A stretch of DNA of 64,000 bases from CAIWAH01 sp964602595 (GTDB lineage: Bacteria > Verrucomicrobiota > Verrucomicrobiia > Limisphaerales > UBA9464). Both the position numbers and the translations under genes were made by a program. Under the pieces are notes generated by a model, which worked only from the letters and a program-made list of their open reading frames with translations, was not told the DNA's origin and searched no databases. This document shows positions 49,171-57,456 of the stretch, one piece after another (within the stretch, counting starts at the first letter, position 1; every line of letters begins with the position of its first letter). Location of the stretch: assembly GCA_964602595.1 (NCBI GenBank), contig CAZRRO010000005.1, positions 62,001 through 126,000 on the forward strand. Direction: 5' to 3'.

Positions 49171-50166
49171 TTACTCTTTGGTTTCACTCTTCTTGATCTC
49201 GAGCTTCTTCCCTTTCGCGTTTTTGGCGCTCTTCTTCGGGACAAAAATAGGAGTAGTATCCTCCATCTCGGATCGGTAAGTGTTCATCAACTCGATAAAG
49301 TACCGGAACACGCTCTCCATCAAGGCGTAACGCGGACCACTCTGTATGACTTTGCCCGAGTGAAAGATGAGGAAGGATTGGTACCTCTTCTTCCCTGTTT
49401 CCTTGACTCGATCTTTAGCTGGAAGCATTTCTAAGTACTCAGTCCAATCTGCGTTAGACTGGTACCACTTTCCGTTAAGAAATCGATGCTTAACTAAGGG
49501 GAGTTCCCTCAGCCCTTCTACTTCTAGTTTAGCTGTTACCCCAGCATAGTTGAGATCGTTGGGAATGATGTTGAACTCAGTTCGACTGTAAAGGAAATCG
49601 TGCACTTTTCTGTTACTCAACCTGAACCCCAGGTTAAGATTGATGTTGTTCATGACTCCGTGATACACCACTCGAGGAGCTTCCCCAGGGGGAATTTGAC
49701 TGACTTCAGGGTGTTCTTTGCAGATCTGTTTGATAGCTCTCCAGACGCCATGAACAGCATGGTAAACCTGTTCTTCTGTTTTGCAACCAGTAATCTGAAT
49801 CTTCCCTTGAGGAGGGACCTTAAGAACAACAATCTTGTCTACGTACATCACTACAGTGGTCGAGTTGTTGAAGCAACCCGAAGCGGAATCCTCTTCTTTC
49901 CCGTACCCGCGAACATGAACAGTCTTGTAAACGTCTCGGTACTTCACCTGCAAGATACTCCCTCTTGGAATGTTGGGGAGTCTGACAGCAGCTCTTTTCT
50001 TTCCCGCGAGCGGGTCTGAATCGAGCTGAACGATAGGGGCATGCTGAAACAAGGCCACATGATCGATGCGCCAATTGACAGCTGCAATGTAGGTGGTAGT
50101 GTACCGATCATACCGGTAAAAATCGTCTGGATTGATCGGTTTGATCGGCTGATCGATCTCCTCCAT
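49171..50166 (-). CDS. TBP-like (TATA-binding) protein
   Basis: 331 residues. Two regions look like TBP half-repeats. One is CFNNSTTVVMYVDKIVVLKV...GKIQITGCKTEEQVYHAV (about 97-140). The other is SFLIFHSGKVIQSGPR (about 276-291). The FxSGKxxxTG-type strand is the hallmark of TBP repeats and of the divergent TBP-like proteins of NCLDV such as Mimivirus R453. The Lys-rich tail (KKSAKNAKGKKLEIKKSE) could contact DNA. With TFIIB-like and TFIIS-like genes nearby, it would complete a viral initiation set. Confidence 0.65.
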   Translation of the reverse strand: MEEIDQPIKPINPDDFYRYDRYTTTYIAAVNWRIDHVALFQHAPIVQLDSDPLAGKKRAAVRLPNIPRGSILQVKYRDVYKTVHVRGYGKEEDSASGCFNNSTTVVMYVDKIVVLKVPPQGKIQITGCKTEEQVYHAVHGVWRAIKQICKEHPEVSQIPPGEAPRVVYHGVMNNINLNLGFRLSNRKVHDFLYSRTEFNIIPNDLNYAGVTAKLEVEGLRELPLVKHRFLNGKWYQSNADWTEYLEMLPAKDRVKETGKKRYQSFLIFHSGKVIQSGPRYALMESVFRYFIELMNTYRSEMEDTTPIFVPKKSAKNAKGKKLEIKKSETKE

Positions 50167-50194
50167 CTTTCTGACGGTAAGAAGAAGGCACAGA

Positions 50195-50205
50195 GAGTCA
50201 TTTTT
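50195..50205 (-). promoter_or_regulatory. early-type promoter box
   Basis: AAAAATGACTC, 39 nt before the ATG at 50166. Confidence 0.6.
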
Positions 50206-50217
50206 GTCCGTGAACCG

Positions 50218-50880
50218 TTACGATGTAGCCAGACGTCGAAGGTGAATTTCTGTGCTAGGAGAAGGTTGGCAACGAGCTGGTGAGATTATTCGAGTATCTC
50301 GCTTTTCACAGACATCACGTTCCTCGCAAGAAATACCCAGAGGGAATCTCTCACAGGGGATAGCGAAGAGAGAAAATGCCTTAGGATCGCCTGCTGGGAG
50401 AAAGAACGAAGAGATAGTCACTTCTGGTTGATGTTGAGGTACTTCCGGTGTGTCACCACCCTCTAGCTCTCTAATAGTTTCCTCAGACAGTTTAGGGCGA
50501 ATGTACCGGTGGTAAAGAGGGTAAGAGAACATCACTCTTCGTGTGAGAGCATTGAGGCTCAAGTCGAACACTTCTCTGATGGGGACCCACTTTGATTCTA
50601 GAATCTCATCATCGTTAGCCCGTACTCCTGGTAGAATCGGAGAGAGAAACTGTGCTACTATAACTGTGTACTCGTGACTCTGTGTCGTGTAAGAGAAGTT
50701 GAAGCGGGGTACTTTTGCCAATCCCGTTTCTTCGAACAACTCCCGACGCCAACACTCGTCCACTGTCTCGAATTCATGTATTGAGCCTTTAGGGAATCCC
50801 CAAAGTTGGGAGGCTCTCTGGTGGACCAGGAGAACACTCCTGTGGTTGAACAAGCAAATACCAGCGCCTCGAATTCCCAT
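50218..50880 (-). CDS. Nudix hydrolase
   Basis: 220 residues. A full Nudix box G-x5-E-x7-RELFEETGL runs from Gly32 to Leu54 after a GIRGAGICLF strand. The C-terminal 80 residues are a Pro/Ser-rich extension with several Cys. Nudix proteins of NCLDV include mRNA decapping enzymes (poxvirus D9/D10, mimivirus L375), and others clean damaged nucleotides; which applies here is not clear. Divergent from the gene at 50984. Confidence 0.9.
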   Translation of the reverse strand: MGIRGAGICLFNHRSVLLVHQRASQLWGFPKGSIHEFETVDECWRRELFEETGLAKVPRFNFSYTTQSHEYTVIVAQFLSPILPGVRANDDEILESKWVPIREVFDLSLNALTRRVMFSYPLYHRYIRPKLSEETIRELEGGDTPEVPQHQPEVTISSFFLPAGDPKAFSLFAIPCERFPLGISCEERDVCEKRDTRIISPARCQPSPSTEIHLRRLATS

Positions 50881-50907
50881 TTGAATTGGGGTTTAAAAAG
50901 AGGTGAA

Positions 50908-50919
50908 GTACTCAATTTT
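50908..50919 (-). promoter_or_regulatory. early-type promoter box
   Basis: AAAATTGAGTAC, 39 nt before the ATG at 50880. Confidence 0.65.
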
Positions 50920-50941
50920 AGAAACAATTCAATTCTCGCAC

Positions 50942-50952
50942 AAAAACTGAGT
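50942..50952 (+). promoter_or_regulatory. early-type promoter box
   Basis: AAAAACTGAGT, 42 nt before the ATG at 50984; back to back with the box at 50908-50919. Confidence 0.6.
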
Positions 50953-50983
50953 CGATGCTCAAGCATCAGGAGAACGGTAACCT

Positions 50984-51301
50984 ATGTCGTTCCGATTCTT
51001 CGATCACCGTAAAGCAGCGGGAGATTTCCCCGTTGATCTTCTCCCTCGGGAAGATCTGTCCGATCGAGTTCGGAGTTTAGTAGAGAAGTGTTGCGAGATC
51101 CCGTTTCGAGAGAACCGGTGGACGGCTATCTTTCTGGAAGAAGGGAAGATTAGTGCGGTTTGCCTAGGTAGTTTTAACACGGACAAGACTGCCCCAGTTC
51201 AACAGGTCGGGTTCTTCAAGTCGCAAGAAAGTCAAGGAAGGTTGCTGATGAAAACTATGGCTCAGCTACACAAGTTGGGGTACCAGATCAGAGTACGGTA
51301 A
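50984..51301 (+). CDS. small unknown protein
   Basis: 105 residues, alpha/beta, with RWTAIFLEEGKISAVCLGSF in the centre and a final LGYQIRVR strand. No motif recognised. Promoter box and hairpin are both at textbook positions for this genome. Confidence 0.65.
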   Translation: MSFRFFDHRKAAGDFPVDLLPREDLSDRVRSLVEKCCEIPFRENRWTAIFLEEGKISAVCLGSFNTDKTAPVQQVGFFKSQESQGRLLMKTMAQLHKLGYQIRVR

Positions 51302-51323
51302 GTTATACTCTTCGGAGTATAAC
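51302..51323. terminator. hairpin with cTTCGg tetraloop between convergent genes
   Basis: GTTATACTC, loop TTCG, GAGTATAAC; starts 1 nt after the stop at 51301. Confidence 0.7.
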
Positions 51324-51335
51324 CAAAAGTACGAA

Positions 51336-52163
51336 CTAAACACCAAGAGTAAGACGACGATTCTCCCACGTTTGATTGTTGTGAAGAGAAAAGAGAGCTG
51401 GGTACCGAGAACTTATTAGAGCCATGAAGTACTGATCATCATCGATGAGGTTCTGCTTCATCACCTCCTCGATCGTCTGGTAGTACTTCTCGCGGAGCTC
51501 AAGAATACTCTCCTTGCCAATCGTCCACAATCCTCCGTCAATAAAGTCTACGTGAGCCTTGAAGAAGGTTAAGGGGTTTGTGTCTTCCATCTCTGCCAAG
51601 AGAGTATTGATACAGACCTTCTTCTCTTCGAAACGGGGCTGAAAGTCAAAATCTTCTGGGATCTCGATCTTGCCGTGACCGTACCCAGCATCGATCCAGA
51701 CGAAACGGTCAGTAGCGAAGGGGTTGTCAAGAGAAGCGCGGTAGACAAACTCAACCTTGTTATTGACAACCAGATTGTACTCAGGTTTGTCTACCTCCGG
51801 GCACCCTGTCACACCGTGAGCTTGATACTCTTCCGAGTCTTGAATAGCCTTGATATGCTTCAGTTTGGGGAAGAGTCGCAGATCTCTTCTCAGCACTTCT
51901 TCGACGTGAAGGGGGCGCTTACCTCTCTTCTCCAGGATGAAGGGGATGAACTTCTTCTCGGCAAAGATGTACAACGGAGCCTTCATTCTCAGACACATCT
52001 TCTCGAGATACTCCAGGTACTTCTCGGTGCTCCTTCTTAGCCACTCGACACTCCACTCAGCTCGGCCGATGTCGAGAAGAGCTGTGACCAGAGTAAACTT
52101 CTTCTCCTTCGACGGTTCCTTCTCCTTCGACGGTTCCTTCTCCTTTGGTGTCGGTGAACTCAT
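51336..52163 (-). CDS. HtrL/YibB-like glycosyltransferase-fold protein
   Basis: 275 residues. After SKEKEP repeats, KFTLVTALLDIGR, EYNLVVNNKVEFVYRAS, NPFATDRFVWIDAGYGHG (blocks given in part) and IDDDQYFMAL occur in the order of the HtrL/YibB family, which has a GT-A glycosyltransferase-like fold. The WIDAG acid would be the metal/sugar-nucleotide site. Sugar transfer to virion proteins such as the threonine-rich collagens is plausible. Confidence 0.7.
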   Translation of the reverse strand: MSSPTPKEKEPSKEKEPSKEKKFTLVTALLDIGRAEWSVEWLRRSTEKYLEYLEKMCLRMKAPLYIFAEKKFIPFILEKRGKRPLHVEEVLRRDLRLFPKLKHIKAIQDSEEYQAHGVTGCPEVDKPEYNLVVNNKVEFVYRASLDNPFATDRFVWIDAGYGHGKIEIPEDFDFQPRFEEKKVCINTLLAEMEDTNPLTFFKAHVDFIDGGLWTIGKESILELREKYYQTIEEVMKQNLIDDDQYFMALISSRYPALFSLHNNQTWENRRLTLGV

Positions 52164-52203
52164 CTTGACTTTAAAATCTCTTCATCTCTTAAAGTCACCT
52201 AGA

Positions 52204-52961
52204 ATGAAACAGGTTGCGTTCTTCGTGACGCACCAGTACTTAGGTATCGATCATGCTCGCGAGTGTCTTCGGAGTTTGGGAGAACAAGAAGGCGGCCCGA
52301 TGTTCGAGGTCTTGTGAGTGTTGTACAACACTCACGCTCAGGAACTGGATAACTGCTTGCTTCTCGATCTGATCGCTGAGTACCGTCTTCGGGATCGATT
52401 TACTGAGGTTAAAATCTTCCCTTACGACCCTACTACACCCAAGACTTTGACCGGGGACTTGACAGTTATCAAGAAGTGGTGCACTTCGAACTTGAACGGG
52501 GCTGATCCTCAAGTCTGACATTCTATCTACAAGAAACTCTCAAGACTGATCACCGAGAGAAGGCACTCTTCGTAGCTACACTCTTCAACGCCAAGAAGAG
52601 TGTTCCTGACGCGGAACATCGGTACTTCCTCACACATGACTACGTGATCAAGAACGGGAGAGAGTTCTTCTTCGTGGAGGACGAAGTTGGTTCACTCGAG
52701 AACGATACTCGAGACAGGGGGAGTTACACTCCCACCATTAAGTACCTGGTGTGTACAGGGAAGAAAGATTGGTCTTGTCCGTACATATCAGTCAACTTAC
52801 TGGAACAAATCGAGATTACCGAGCAAGAGTGGGGTGGGTGGAACGCTTTCAACGTCAAAGAGTTTTGGGTAGGGAGCTACATGAGTTTTTTGATTCACCG
52901 CTACCACTAGATTGCCGAGCACTTGCGGAAAGGTCCGTACGGAGTGTGGCTAGACTCTTAA
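52204..52961 (+). pseudogene. decayed glycosyltransferase-like gene
   Basis: One protein-like sequence is spread over two frames: MKQVAFFVTHQYLGID to a TGA (52315-52317), then VLYNTHAQELDNCLLLDLI in the same frame up to a TGA at 52516, then LTFYLQETLKTDHREKAL one frame back from about 52515, on to a TAG (52908-52910) and 16 more codons (IAEHLRKGPYGVWLDS) to a TAA. At least two nonsense changes and one frameshift are needed to join them. The start, the LYNTH..EL..C segment and RYFLTHDYVI suggest a small sugar-transferase, but the family is not certain. A 22-bp perfect palindrome sits at the first TGA (52314-52335). Confidence 0.65.
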
Positions 52962-53063
52962 TTTATGCAAACCAGAAGACGATACCGAGGAACTTCCGTC
53001 CCTTCTCGTTGAAAGGCTACTGAAAAGAGAGAGAGTTACAGTCTCGCTGCCCAGTTTAAGTCC

Positions 53064-53078
53064 AAAAAAATGATTCTC
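53064..53078 (+). promoter_or_regulatory. early-type promoter box
   Basis: AAAAAAATGATTCTC, about 50 nt before the ATG at 53118; the ATG within it opens the frame falsely. Confidence 0.6.
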
Positions 53079-53117
53079 TTTTTTCTAAGCAGCCACTCAC
53101 ACCAGCACCTACCCACA

Positions 53118-53516
53118 ATGCCTGCCCAAATACTCGAGATCACCCGTCAAGAAGTCCTCCTCCCTCGTGTACCCCCACGTGACATTTGTTCCAGCCCAGA
53201 GTGGCTCGACGCTCTGGAATTCGTCATGGACGGTGGGGTTCTCTCTGACCTGACATACGACGAGCGGGACTACGGTCATGGCTACTGGGCCAAGAAATGG
53301 TACTACCAGAACATCCTCATCTACAGTGAGGAGTACAACGACCACTACGGAATCTGCGTGTACGACTACACTCTCAATCGTGTCTACGTTCATCACATTC
53401 ATCCCAGTGTGCATCCTCTTGACAACGAGGAAATGGTAGAGTACCCTCACCCTTACTACTTCACGCGCAATTACGGTGACGACGGTGACGACGGTGAGAG
53501 CGATGAGGAGGCGTAA
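53118..53516 (+). CDS. acidic, Tyr/His-rich unknown protein
   Basis: 132 residues from MPAQILEITRQEV. The middle is full of Tyr, Trp and His (YGHGYWAKKWYYQN, VYVHHIHPSVHP); the end is acidic (DDGDDGESDEEA). No motif recognised. Confidence 0.65.
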   Translation: MPAQILEITRQEVLLPRVPPRDICSSPEWLDALEFVMDGGVLSDLTYDERDYGHGYWAKKWYYQNILIYSEEYNDHYGICVYDYTLNRVYVHHIHPSVHPLDNEEMVEYPHPYYFTRNYGDDGDDGESDEEA

Positions 53517-53550
53517 GAGAAAGTACCTCCGGGTAGAAAACTACCCTTTT

Positions 53551-53572
53551 TGTAACACCGAGGTGTTACAAT
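53551..53572. terminator. 10-bp hairpin between convergent genes
   Basis: TTGTAACACC, GA, GGTGTTACAA; 34 nt after the stop at 53516 and 5 nt from the stop at 53578. Confidence 0.65.
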
Positions 53573-53577
53573 TACAT

Positions 53578-54495
53578 TCAGTACCCTTTTTCCCTCTCAC
53601 TCGGGGTCACGTACTCGAGTCCCAGTCTCGAGAAGATCTCCCGTTCGTTTCTCACTTTCACTCCTACTCCTTCTCGGAACAACCCTTTCTCGTTGAGAAG
53701 GTACCCTTGATCCTTGGCTATCCCGCGCATGTACTGGTTGAACTGTTTCGAGCCAGTAAAGTACAAGATCGCGAAAGGGAGTTCTTCGGGAGGGACCAAC
53801 TCGAAGTCTACCCTTCTCATTACACCTCTGATAGATCCAAGACAGAGTATCTTCTTTTTCCCTTTGGCTAGAACATACTTAACCACAGAAGTAGCTAGAA
53901 GCACTCGCACCATCACTTCGGTCTCGAGAGATGCGTGAAAAGTAACAGGGCTCAGAACAACGTCAACATCTCCACTCTCGACTTTCCCTCGGAGGTAACT
54001 CCCGCACACTTGAAGATGGTAGTGAGGAGTGAGTTCACGGAGTAGTTCGCGCTCAATCTCGGCAATCTCAGCTCGAGGGATGCGTGAGTTGATCTGAGAG
54101 TAGTATCTTACGCCTAGTTTTTGTGCTCTTGTCAGAACATGATCGGGAAGATCTTTTAATTCTCGATACCCTTGTTCGAACCATTTCTGCGAAAGAACCG
54201 GTCCCACCCCGTAAATACCCTCAAAGAGACGAGTCGCGCGAGCTCGTTCTTCTTCTCCTTTCAACTCTTCTAAACCTTGGGTAGTCACGAACTCGTGCAT
54301 GCGTCGCAGTACTCCTTCTCCAACCCCTGGAAGGAGTTTGGCCTCACGAAGAGTGATGGTAGGCTTCTTCAAGGAGAGAAGAGACTGTTTGGCTTGTGTG
54401 AACGCCTTCTGTCGGTACCCTTTCGAAGTAGTGATCAAGTCGTCGAGACATCCCACGAACTCGTTCACGTCGAGAACTTCTTCCTTTTTCGACAT
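53578..54495 (-). CDS. family X DNA polymerase (Pol beta-like)
   Basis: 305 residues from MSKKEEVLDVNEF. An 8-kDa-like N-terminal domain with helix-hairpin-helix LPGVGEG (55-61), a second hairpin YGVGPV (95-100), the palm motif CGSYLRG...SGDVDVV (Asp176, Asp178), third acid in RRVDFELV (Asp230), and YFTGSKQFNQYMR (245-257). All catalytic acids are present. It would fill short gaps in base-excision repair, as in ASFV, Mimivirus and entomopoxviruses. The frame opens at 54570, but the promoter box (54535-54546) places the start at 54495. Confidence 0.92.
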   Translation of the reverse strand: MSKKEEVLDVNEFVGCLDDLITTSKGYRQKAFTQAKQSLLSLKKPTITLREAKLLPGVGEGVLRRMHEFVTTQGLEELKGEEERARATRLFEGIYGVGPVLSQKWFEQGYRELKDLPDHVLTRAQKLGVRYYSQINSRIPRAEIAEIERELLRELTPHYHLQVCGSYLRGKVESGDVDVVLSPVTFHASLETEVMVRVLLATSVVKYVLAKGKKKILCLGSIRGVMRRVDFELVPPEELPFAILYFTGSKQFNQYMRGIAKDQGYLLNEKGLFREGVGVKVRNEREIFSRLGLEYVTPSEREKGY

Positions 54496-54534
54496 CCTTG
54501 GCGATCTGTGTCGAGAAGAAGGAAGAGAGAGTGA

Positions 54535-54546
54535 CCGTATCATTTT
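54535..54546 (-). promoter_or_regulatory. early-type promoter box
   Basis: AAAATGATACGG, 51 nt before the ATG at 54495. Confidence 0.5.
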
Positions 54547-54556
54547 AGTCTCACAA

Positions 54557-54666
54557 GAAGAGGAGATCACGGAACGAAGAGGAGATCACGGAACGAAGAG
54601 GAGATTACGGAACGAAGAGGAGATCACGGAACGAAGAGGAGATCACGGAACGAAGAGGAGATTACG
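54557..54666. repeat. 19-bp tandem repeat, six copies
   Basis: Unit GAAGAGGAGATCACGGAAC (C/T at one site) starting at 54557, 54576, 54595, 54614, 54633 and 54652, filling the space between two divergent genes. Copies 3 and 6 share the T variant, so the array grew by three-unit duplication. Confidence 0.9.
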
Positions 54667-54703
54667 ATGAGAAAGTAACGAAAAGTTTTTTTCTGTTCGG
54701 ACT

Positions 54704-54714
54704 AAAATGAGTCG
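54704..54714 (+). promoter_or_regulatory. promoter-like box coinciding with a start codon
   Basis: AAAATGAGTCG whose ATG is the start of the MSRV protein at 54707. It may be chance, since ATGAGTCG also encodes MSR. Confidence 0.3.
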
Positions 54715-55414
54715 TGTCATCAACGTCGTGGACGGCCTCGCCTCTAGCCAGACAGTCAGTCTGGTTAGTGACCAATCTTCCTTCCCGGGAGCTGGTCTCA
54801 CTTCACAGGGGAACATTTACGGAATCGTTGCTACGGGTGCAACTTCTGTCTTGGTCAATGCTCACCGCAACTTCCCAGTCTCGGGAGATACCCTCTTCTA
54901 CCGCCAGATGTCTGGTAGCTACACCGGCACTGCTCGGGTCACCAGTGTGGTAGCTACCGGCACGGCCGGCTCTCGTAACTACCTGTGCACTATCGGTCTC
55001 TCGACCGGTACTCTGGTCAACCTGATGACCGGAGACGAGTTCTTCTGCACTGGTCCCGCCGGCAAGCAGCGCAGCTCGGGTCTGGTCACGTTCACCGCTA
55101 CCGGTGCTACTACTCTGCTCCTTCAGACCACTACCGATCGCCCCCCTGTGGTTGGTGATGTTCTCGACTACGCTTCTTCTGCGACTGGGTGTGGAGGTGT
55201 CACTCGCATCGTGACAATCGTTTCCAGCGGCGCTACCGGTTCGGTTGGCATTCATCCTAGGATGAGCTGGATTGTGACTGTGGCTGACGGCGTTAAGCGA
55301 GCCTCGGCTATCGGTGGTGGCTCTTACTTCTGCTCTTCGGGAGCCATCTCTCAGGATCCAGAGTTCCAGGCTCGCCGTGTCTATCACGGTCCGCGGGTGG
55401 CTACTGCTCTTTAA
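54707..55414 (+). CDS. beta-rich probable virion protein, paralogue of 1807-2490
   Basis: 235 residues, Gly/Thr/Ser/Val-rich with repeated strands of the kind VATGATSVLVN and FTATGATTLLLQT, about three repeated units of 65-70 residues. It aligns with the protein at 1807-2490 along its length. GC-rich codons point to strong expression. Fibre or capsid-associated role is inference. Confidence 0.65.
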   Translation: MSRVINVVDGLASSQTVSLVSDQSSFPGAGLTSQGNIYGIVATGATSVLVNAHRNFPVSGDTLFYRQMSGSYTGTARVTSVVATGTAGSRNYLCTIGLSTGTLVNLMTGDEFFCTGPAGKQRSSGLVTFTATGATTLLLQTTTDRPPVVGDVLDYASSATGCGGVTRIVTIVSSGATGSVGIHPRMSWIVTVADGVKRASAIGGGSYFCSSGAISQDPEFQARRVYHGPRVATAL

Positions 55415-55460
55415 GAGACTCTCATCGAGCCTTAAGACTCTCAACAAGTCGAAAACGTCC

Positions 55461-55474
55461 TACTCCAAGGAGTA
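55461..55474. terminator. short hairpin
   Basis: TACTCC, AA, GGAGTA; 46 nt after the stop at 55414 and 35 nt from the stop at 55510. Confidence 0.45.
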
Positions 55475-55509
55475 GTACGGAAAATACGGAAAGTACGGAA
55501 TACGGAAAG

Positions 55510-55734
55510 TTACTCGAACATCTTCTCGATCTTCTGGTTCAGAGCCGTCTTGACCCCGAAAAGCCAGTGAGCTACAATCCCGATCGCGACACCCACCGGG
55601 AGGGCCATGAAAAAGCCGACATACTTCTTCAAGAGCCAAGCGGTAATCACCCAGGTCAACACCAGGTCGAAAAGGGCGATCCCTCCCAAGCGGAAAGACC
55701 GCAACCACCCGATCGTTGAAGAAGAGTCCCTCAT
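55510..55734 (-). CDS. small two-helix membrane protein
   Basis: 74 residues with helices at about 18-34 and 41-59 (LFDLVLTWVITAWLL, FMALPVGVAIGIVAHWLF). RSFRLGGIALFDL precedes the first helix. Similar small proteins recur in NCLDV; a virion membrane component is likely but unproven. Confidence 0.65.
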   Translation of the reverse strand: MRDSSSTIGWLRSFRLGGIALFDLVLTWVITAWLLKKYVGFFMALPVGVAIGIVAHWLFGVKTALNQKIEKMFE

Positions 55735-55747
55735 TTATTACCTGACT

Positions 55748-55760
55748 AAAAAATGATTTC
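55748..55760 (+). promoter_or_regulatory. early-type promoter box
   Basis: AAAAAATGATTTC, 47 nt before the ATG at 55795. Confidence 0.55.
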
Positions 55761-55794
55761 ATTTCTCCTTTAACAACCACCTGCACTTTCCAAG

Positions 55795-56280
55795 ATGGGG
55801 TGCTTCCTCTTCCTGATGGGGTACCGATTCCCTTCCAACGACTTCGAGCTTCTCTTCCGCGCGGTGGTCCAGGAAGTACGATGCAGAGGAAGAGTGATGA
55901 CGCCCGAAGAGTACATCACTCTCGTTGCTTCACTCGAGAGCAAAAATCCTTCTGAATCTTCCGAACTCTCGATTGACCCGGAAGATCTGATGTGCGTCAA
56001 GGCTGCTCAAGCGATGGGTGTTCAAGTCAAGTTGTACCCCGACGTGGAGTATCTCGACGACCGTTTCGTCTCTCGAGAGTGTCCTCAGGTGCAGTTTCGG
56101 GAAGGAGAAGACTTCACTTACATCTCAGCAGGAGAAATCTCCGTTCGAGACGACACTGACGAGAAGGAGTTCCCGGTTGCGACTCTTCTTCACCTTCAAG
56201 AGTGGATCAAGAAGATGCACGAGACCGGACGCCTTCCTGAGATAAAAGGAGAACTGAAAGGGTTCGTCCTGTACGAGTAA
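55795..56280 (+). CDS. unknown protein
   Basis: 161 residues starting MGCFLFLMGYRFP. MGC might allow N-terminal lipidation (Gly2 with Cys3), which is a guess. The rest is acidic and mixed alpha/beta (ALSIDPEDLMCVKAAQAMG region). No family recognised. Confidence 0.65.
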   Translation: MGCFLFLMGYRFPSNDFELLFRAVVQEVRCRGRVMTPEEYITLVASLESKNPSESSELSIDPEDLMCVKAAQAMGVQVKLYPDVEYLDDRFVSRECPQVQFREGEDFTYISAGEISVRDDTDEKEFPVATLLHLQEWIKKMHETGRLPEIKGELKGFVLYE

Positions 56281-56288
56281 AAGAGTAA

Positions 56289-56302
56289 AACACTTCGGTG
56301 TT
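56289..56302 (+). terminator. hairpin with cTTCGg tetraloop
   Basis: AACAC, loop TTCG, GTGTT; 9 nt after the stop at 56280. Confidence 0.5.
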
Positions 56303-56324
56303 AAGAGTCCCACCTTAAAGTATC

Positions 56325-56340
56325 ACACTCTCTCGAGTGT
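56325..56340 (-). terminator. palindromic hairpin
   Basis: ACACTC, loop TCTC, GAGTGT; 11 nt after the stop at 56351. Confidence 0.5.
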
Positions 56341-56350
56341 TATACATCTT

Positions 56351-57331
56351 TCAAAACTTCAGGTTCACTACATCAGGCTTGAACACAATCGCGTCCATAG
56401 GCGGAGCTTTCTGATACTCGTTGGCCTTGTCTTCGAAGAAGTTAACCTTGACGTCGAGGGAGAGACTCTCCATGAAATCGAAAGGGGTCTTGACAGCATC
56501 GGGGAAAAGAAGACCCAACCCGATCATCTTGGCCCAGCGATTAGCCACGAACTTGACATGAGTGCACATCAGCTCGGCGTTCATGTCAGTGAAATCGAGA
56601 GGGAGAGTAGCCCGAACGAAAGCCAGAACAACCTCAACCGCACTCCGGAAGATCTCTTCGAGACGATCGGACGTAAACCCTTCCTTAAAAAGAAGGAGGA
56701 TGAGGAGAACAGCGAACTCGCTGTGCAGGTTCTCATCCCGAGAAATGATGTTGTTCCCGTTCACCACCCCCTTCAGCTTACCAGGACGGTATCTTCGCAG
56801 CCAGAAGATAAAGGCGAAAGGAGCCGAGAAGAAGATCCCTTCCACGCACAAGAAGGCGGTCAATCTCTCAAGAAGAGAGTACTTAGCTCGGTTGGTGTAC
56901 TCCAGAGCCCAATCGGCCAAAGCCTTGATGGCAGGGTTAGTGTAGATTGACATCATCACCTCACGCTTCTCTTCTGGGCTCTCAACGATAGCGTCGAGCT
57001 GCAACCCGTACGACTTAGAGTGAATCACCTCGATGAACTTGATGGCTGTGTAAGCAGCTTGAGCTTCAGCCGTCTGAATCTCCTCTTCGAAGTTGGAGCC
57101 GATGTTGGCGAAGACAATCCCGTCACTGGAGAAGAAGAAGGCTACTGTCTGCTTGATCATGTGCTGAACCTTGGGGTCCAGCTCACGAAAGTCCTTTCGA
57201 TCATCCTTGTAATCGATGTCCGTCTCCAGCCACACACTTCTCCTTTGCGCCTCGCCGTACCGCTCAATGGAGGGGAAACGGACGGAGAAGAAGTCGTAAG
57301 GGTTCTCACTCTTGGAGAGAATGCTGGGCAT
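56351..57331 (-). CDS. ribonucleotide reductase small subunit (class I, R2)
   Basis: 326 residues, the normal length of R2. Di-iron ligands Asp70 (SSDGIV), Glu101 and His104 (EVIHSKSY), Glu164 (CVEGIFF), Glu200 and His203 (RDENLHSEF) are all present, as is the radical Tyr108. The C-terminal tail ends NLKF and would dock on the large subunit, which is not in this window. It supplies deoxynucleotides together with the dUTPase. The frame starts at a TTG (57361); the ATG at 57331 after CTTCGAAT is used. Confidence 0.95.
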   Translation of the reverse strand: MPSILSKSENPYDFFSVRFPSIERYGEAQRRSVWLETDIDYKDDRKDFRELDPKVQHMIKQTVAFFFSSDGIVFANIGSNFEEEIQTAEAQAAYTAIKFIEVIHSKSYGLQLDAIVESPEEKREVMMSIYTNPAIKALADWALEYTNRAKYSLLERLTAFLCVEGIFFSAPFAFIFWLRRYRPGKLKGVVNGNNIISRDENLHSEFAVLLILLLFKEGFTSDRLEEIFRSAVEVVLAFVRATLPLDFTDMNAELMCTHVKFVANRWAKMIGLGLLFPDAVKTPFDFMESLSLDVKVNFFEDKANEYQKAPPMDAIVFKPDVVNLKF

Positions 57332-57404
57332 ATTCGAAGAGGGAGAGGCAATCCGTAGCAAAGAGGGACGTGAGCGCTTTGTTCCGTGTAGGTATTCTTA
57401 GTAG

Positions 57405-57416
57405 CCACTCATTTTT
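57405..57416 (-). promoter_or_regulatory. early-type promoter box
   Basis: AAAAATGAGTGG, 85 nt before the ATG at 57331. Confidence 0.45.
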
Positions 57417-57456
57417 ATCGTAGTTTCATTGCGAAGAGTCCCCTTGTAAACCTCTT

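Noticed and set aside
54557..54666. CRISPR array
   Set aside because: Units are contiguous 19-mers without spacers. The same holds for the arrays at 390, 20529 and 28062.
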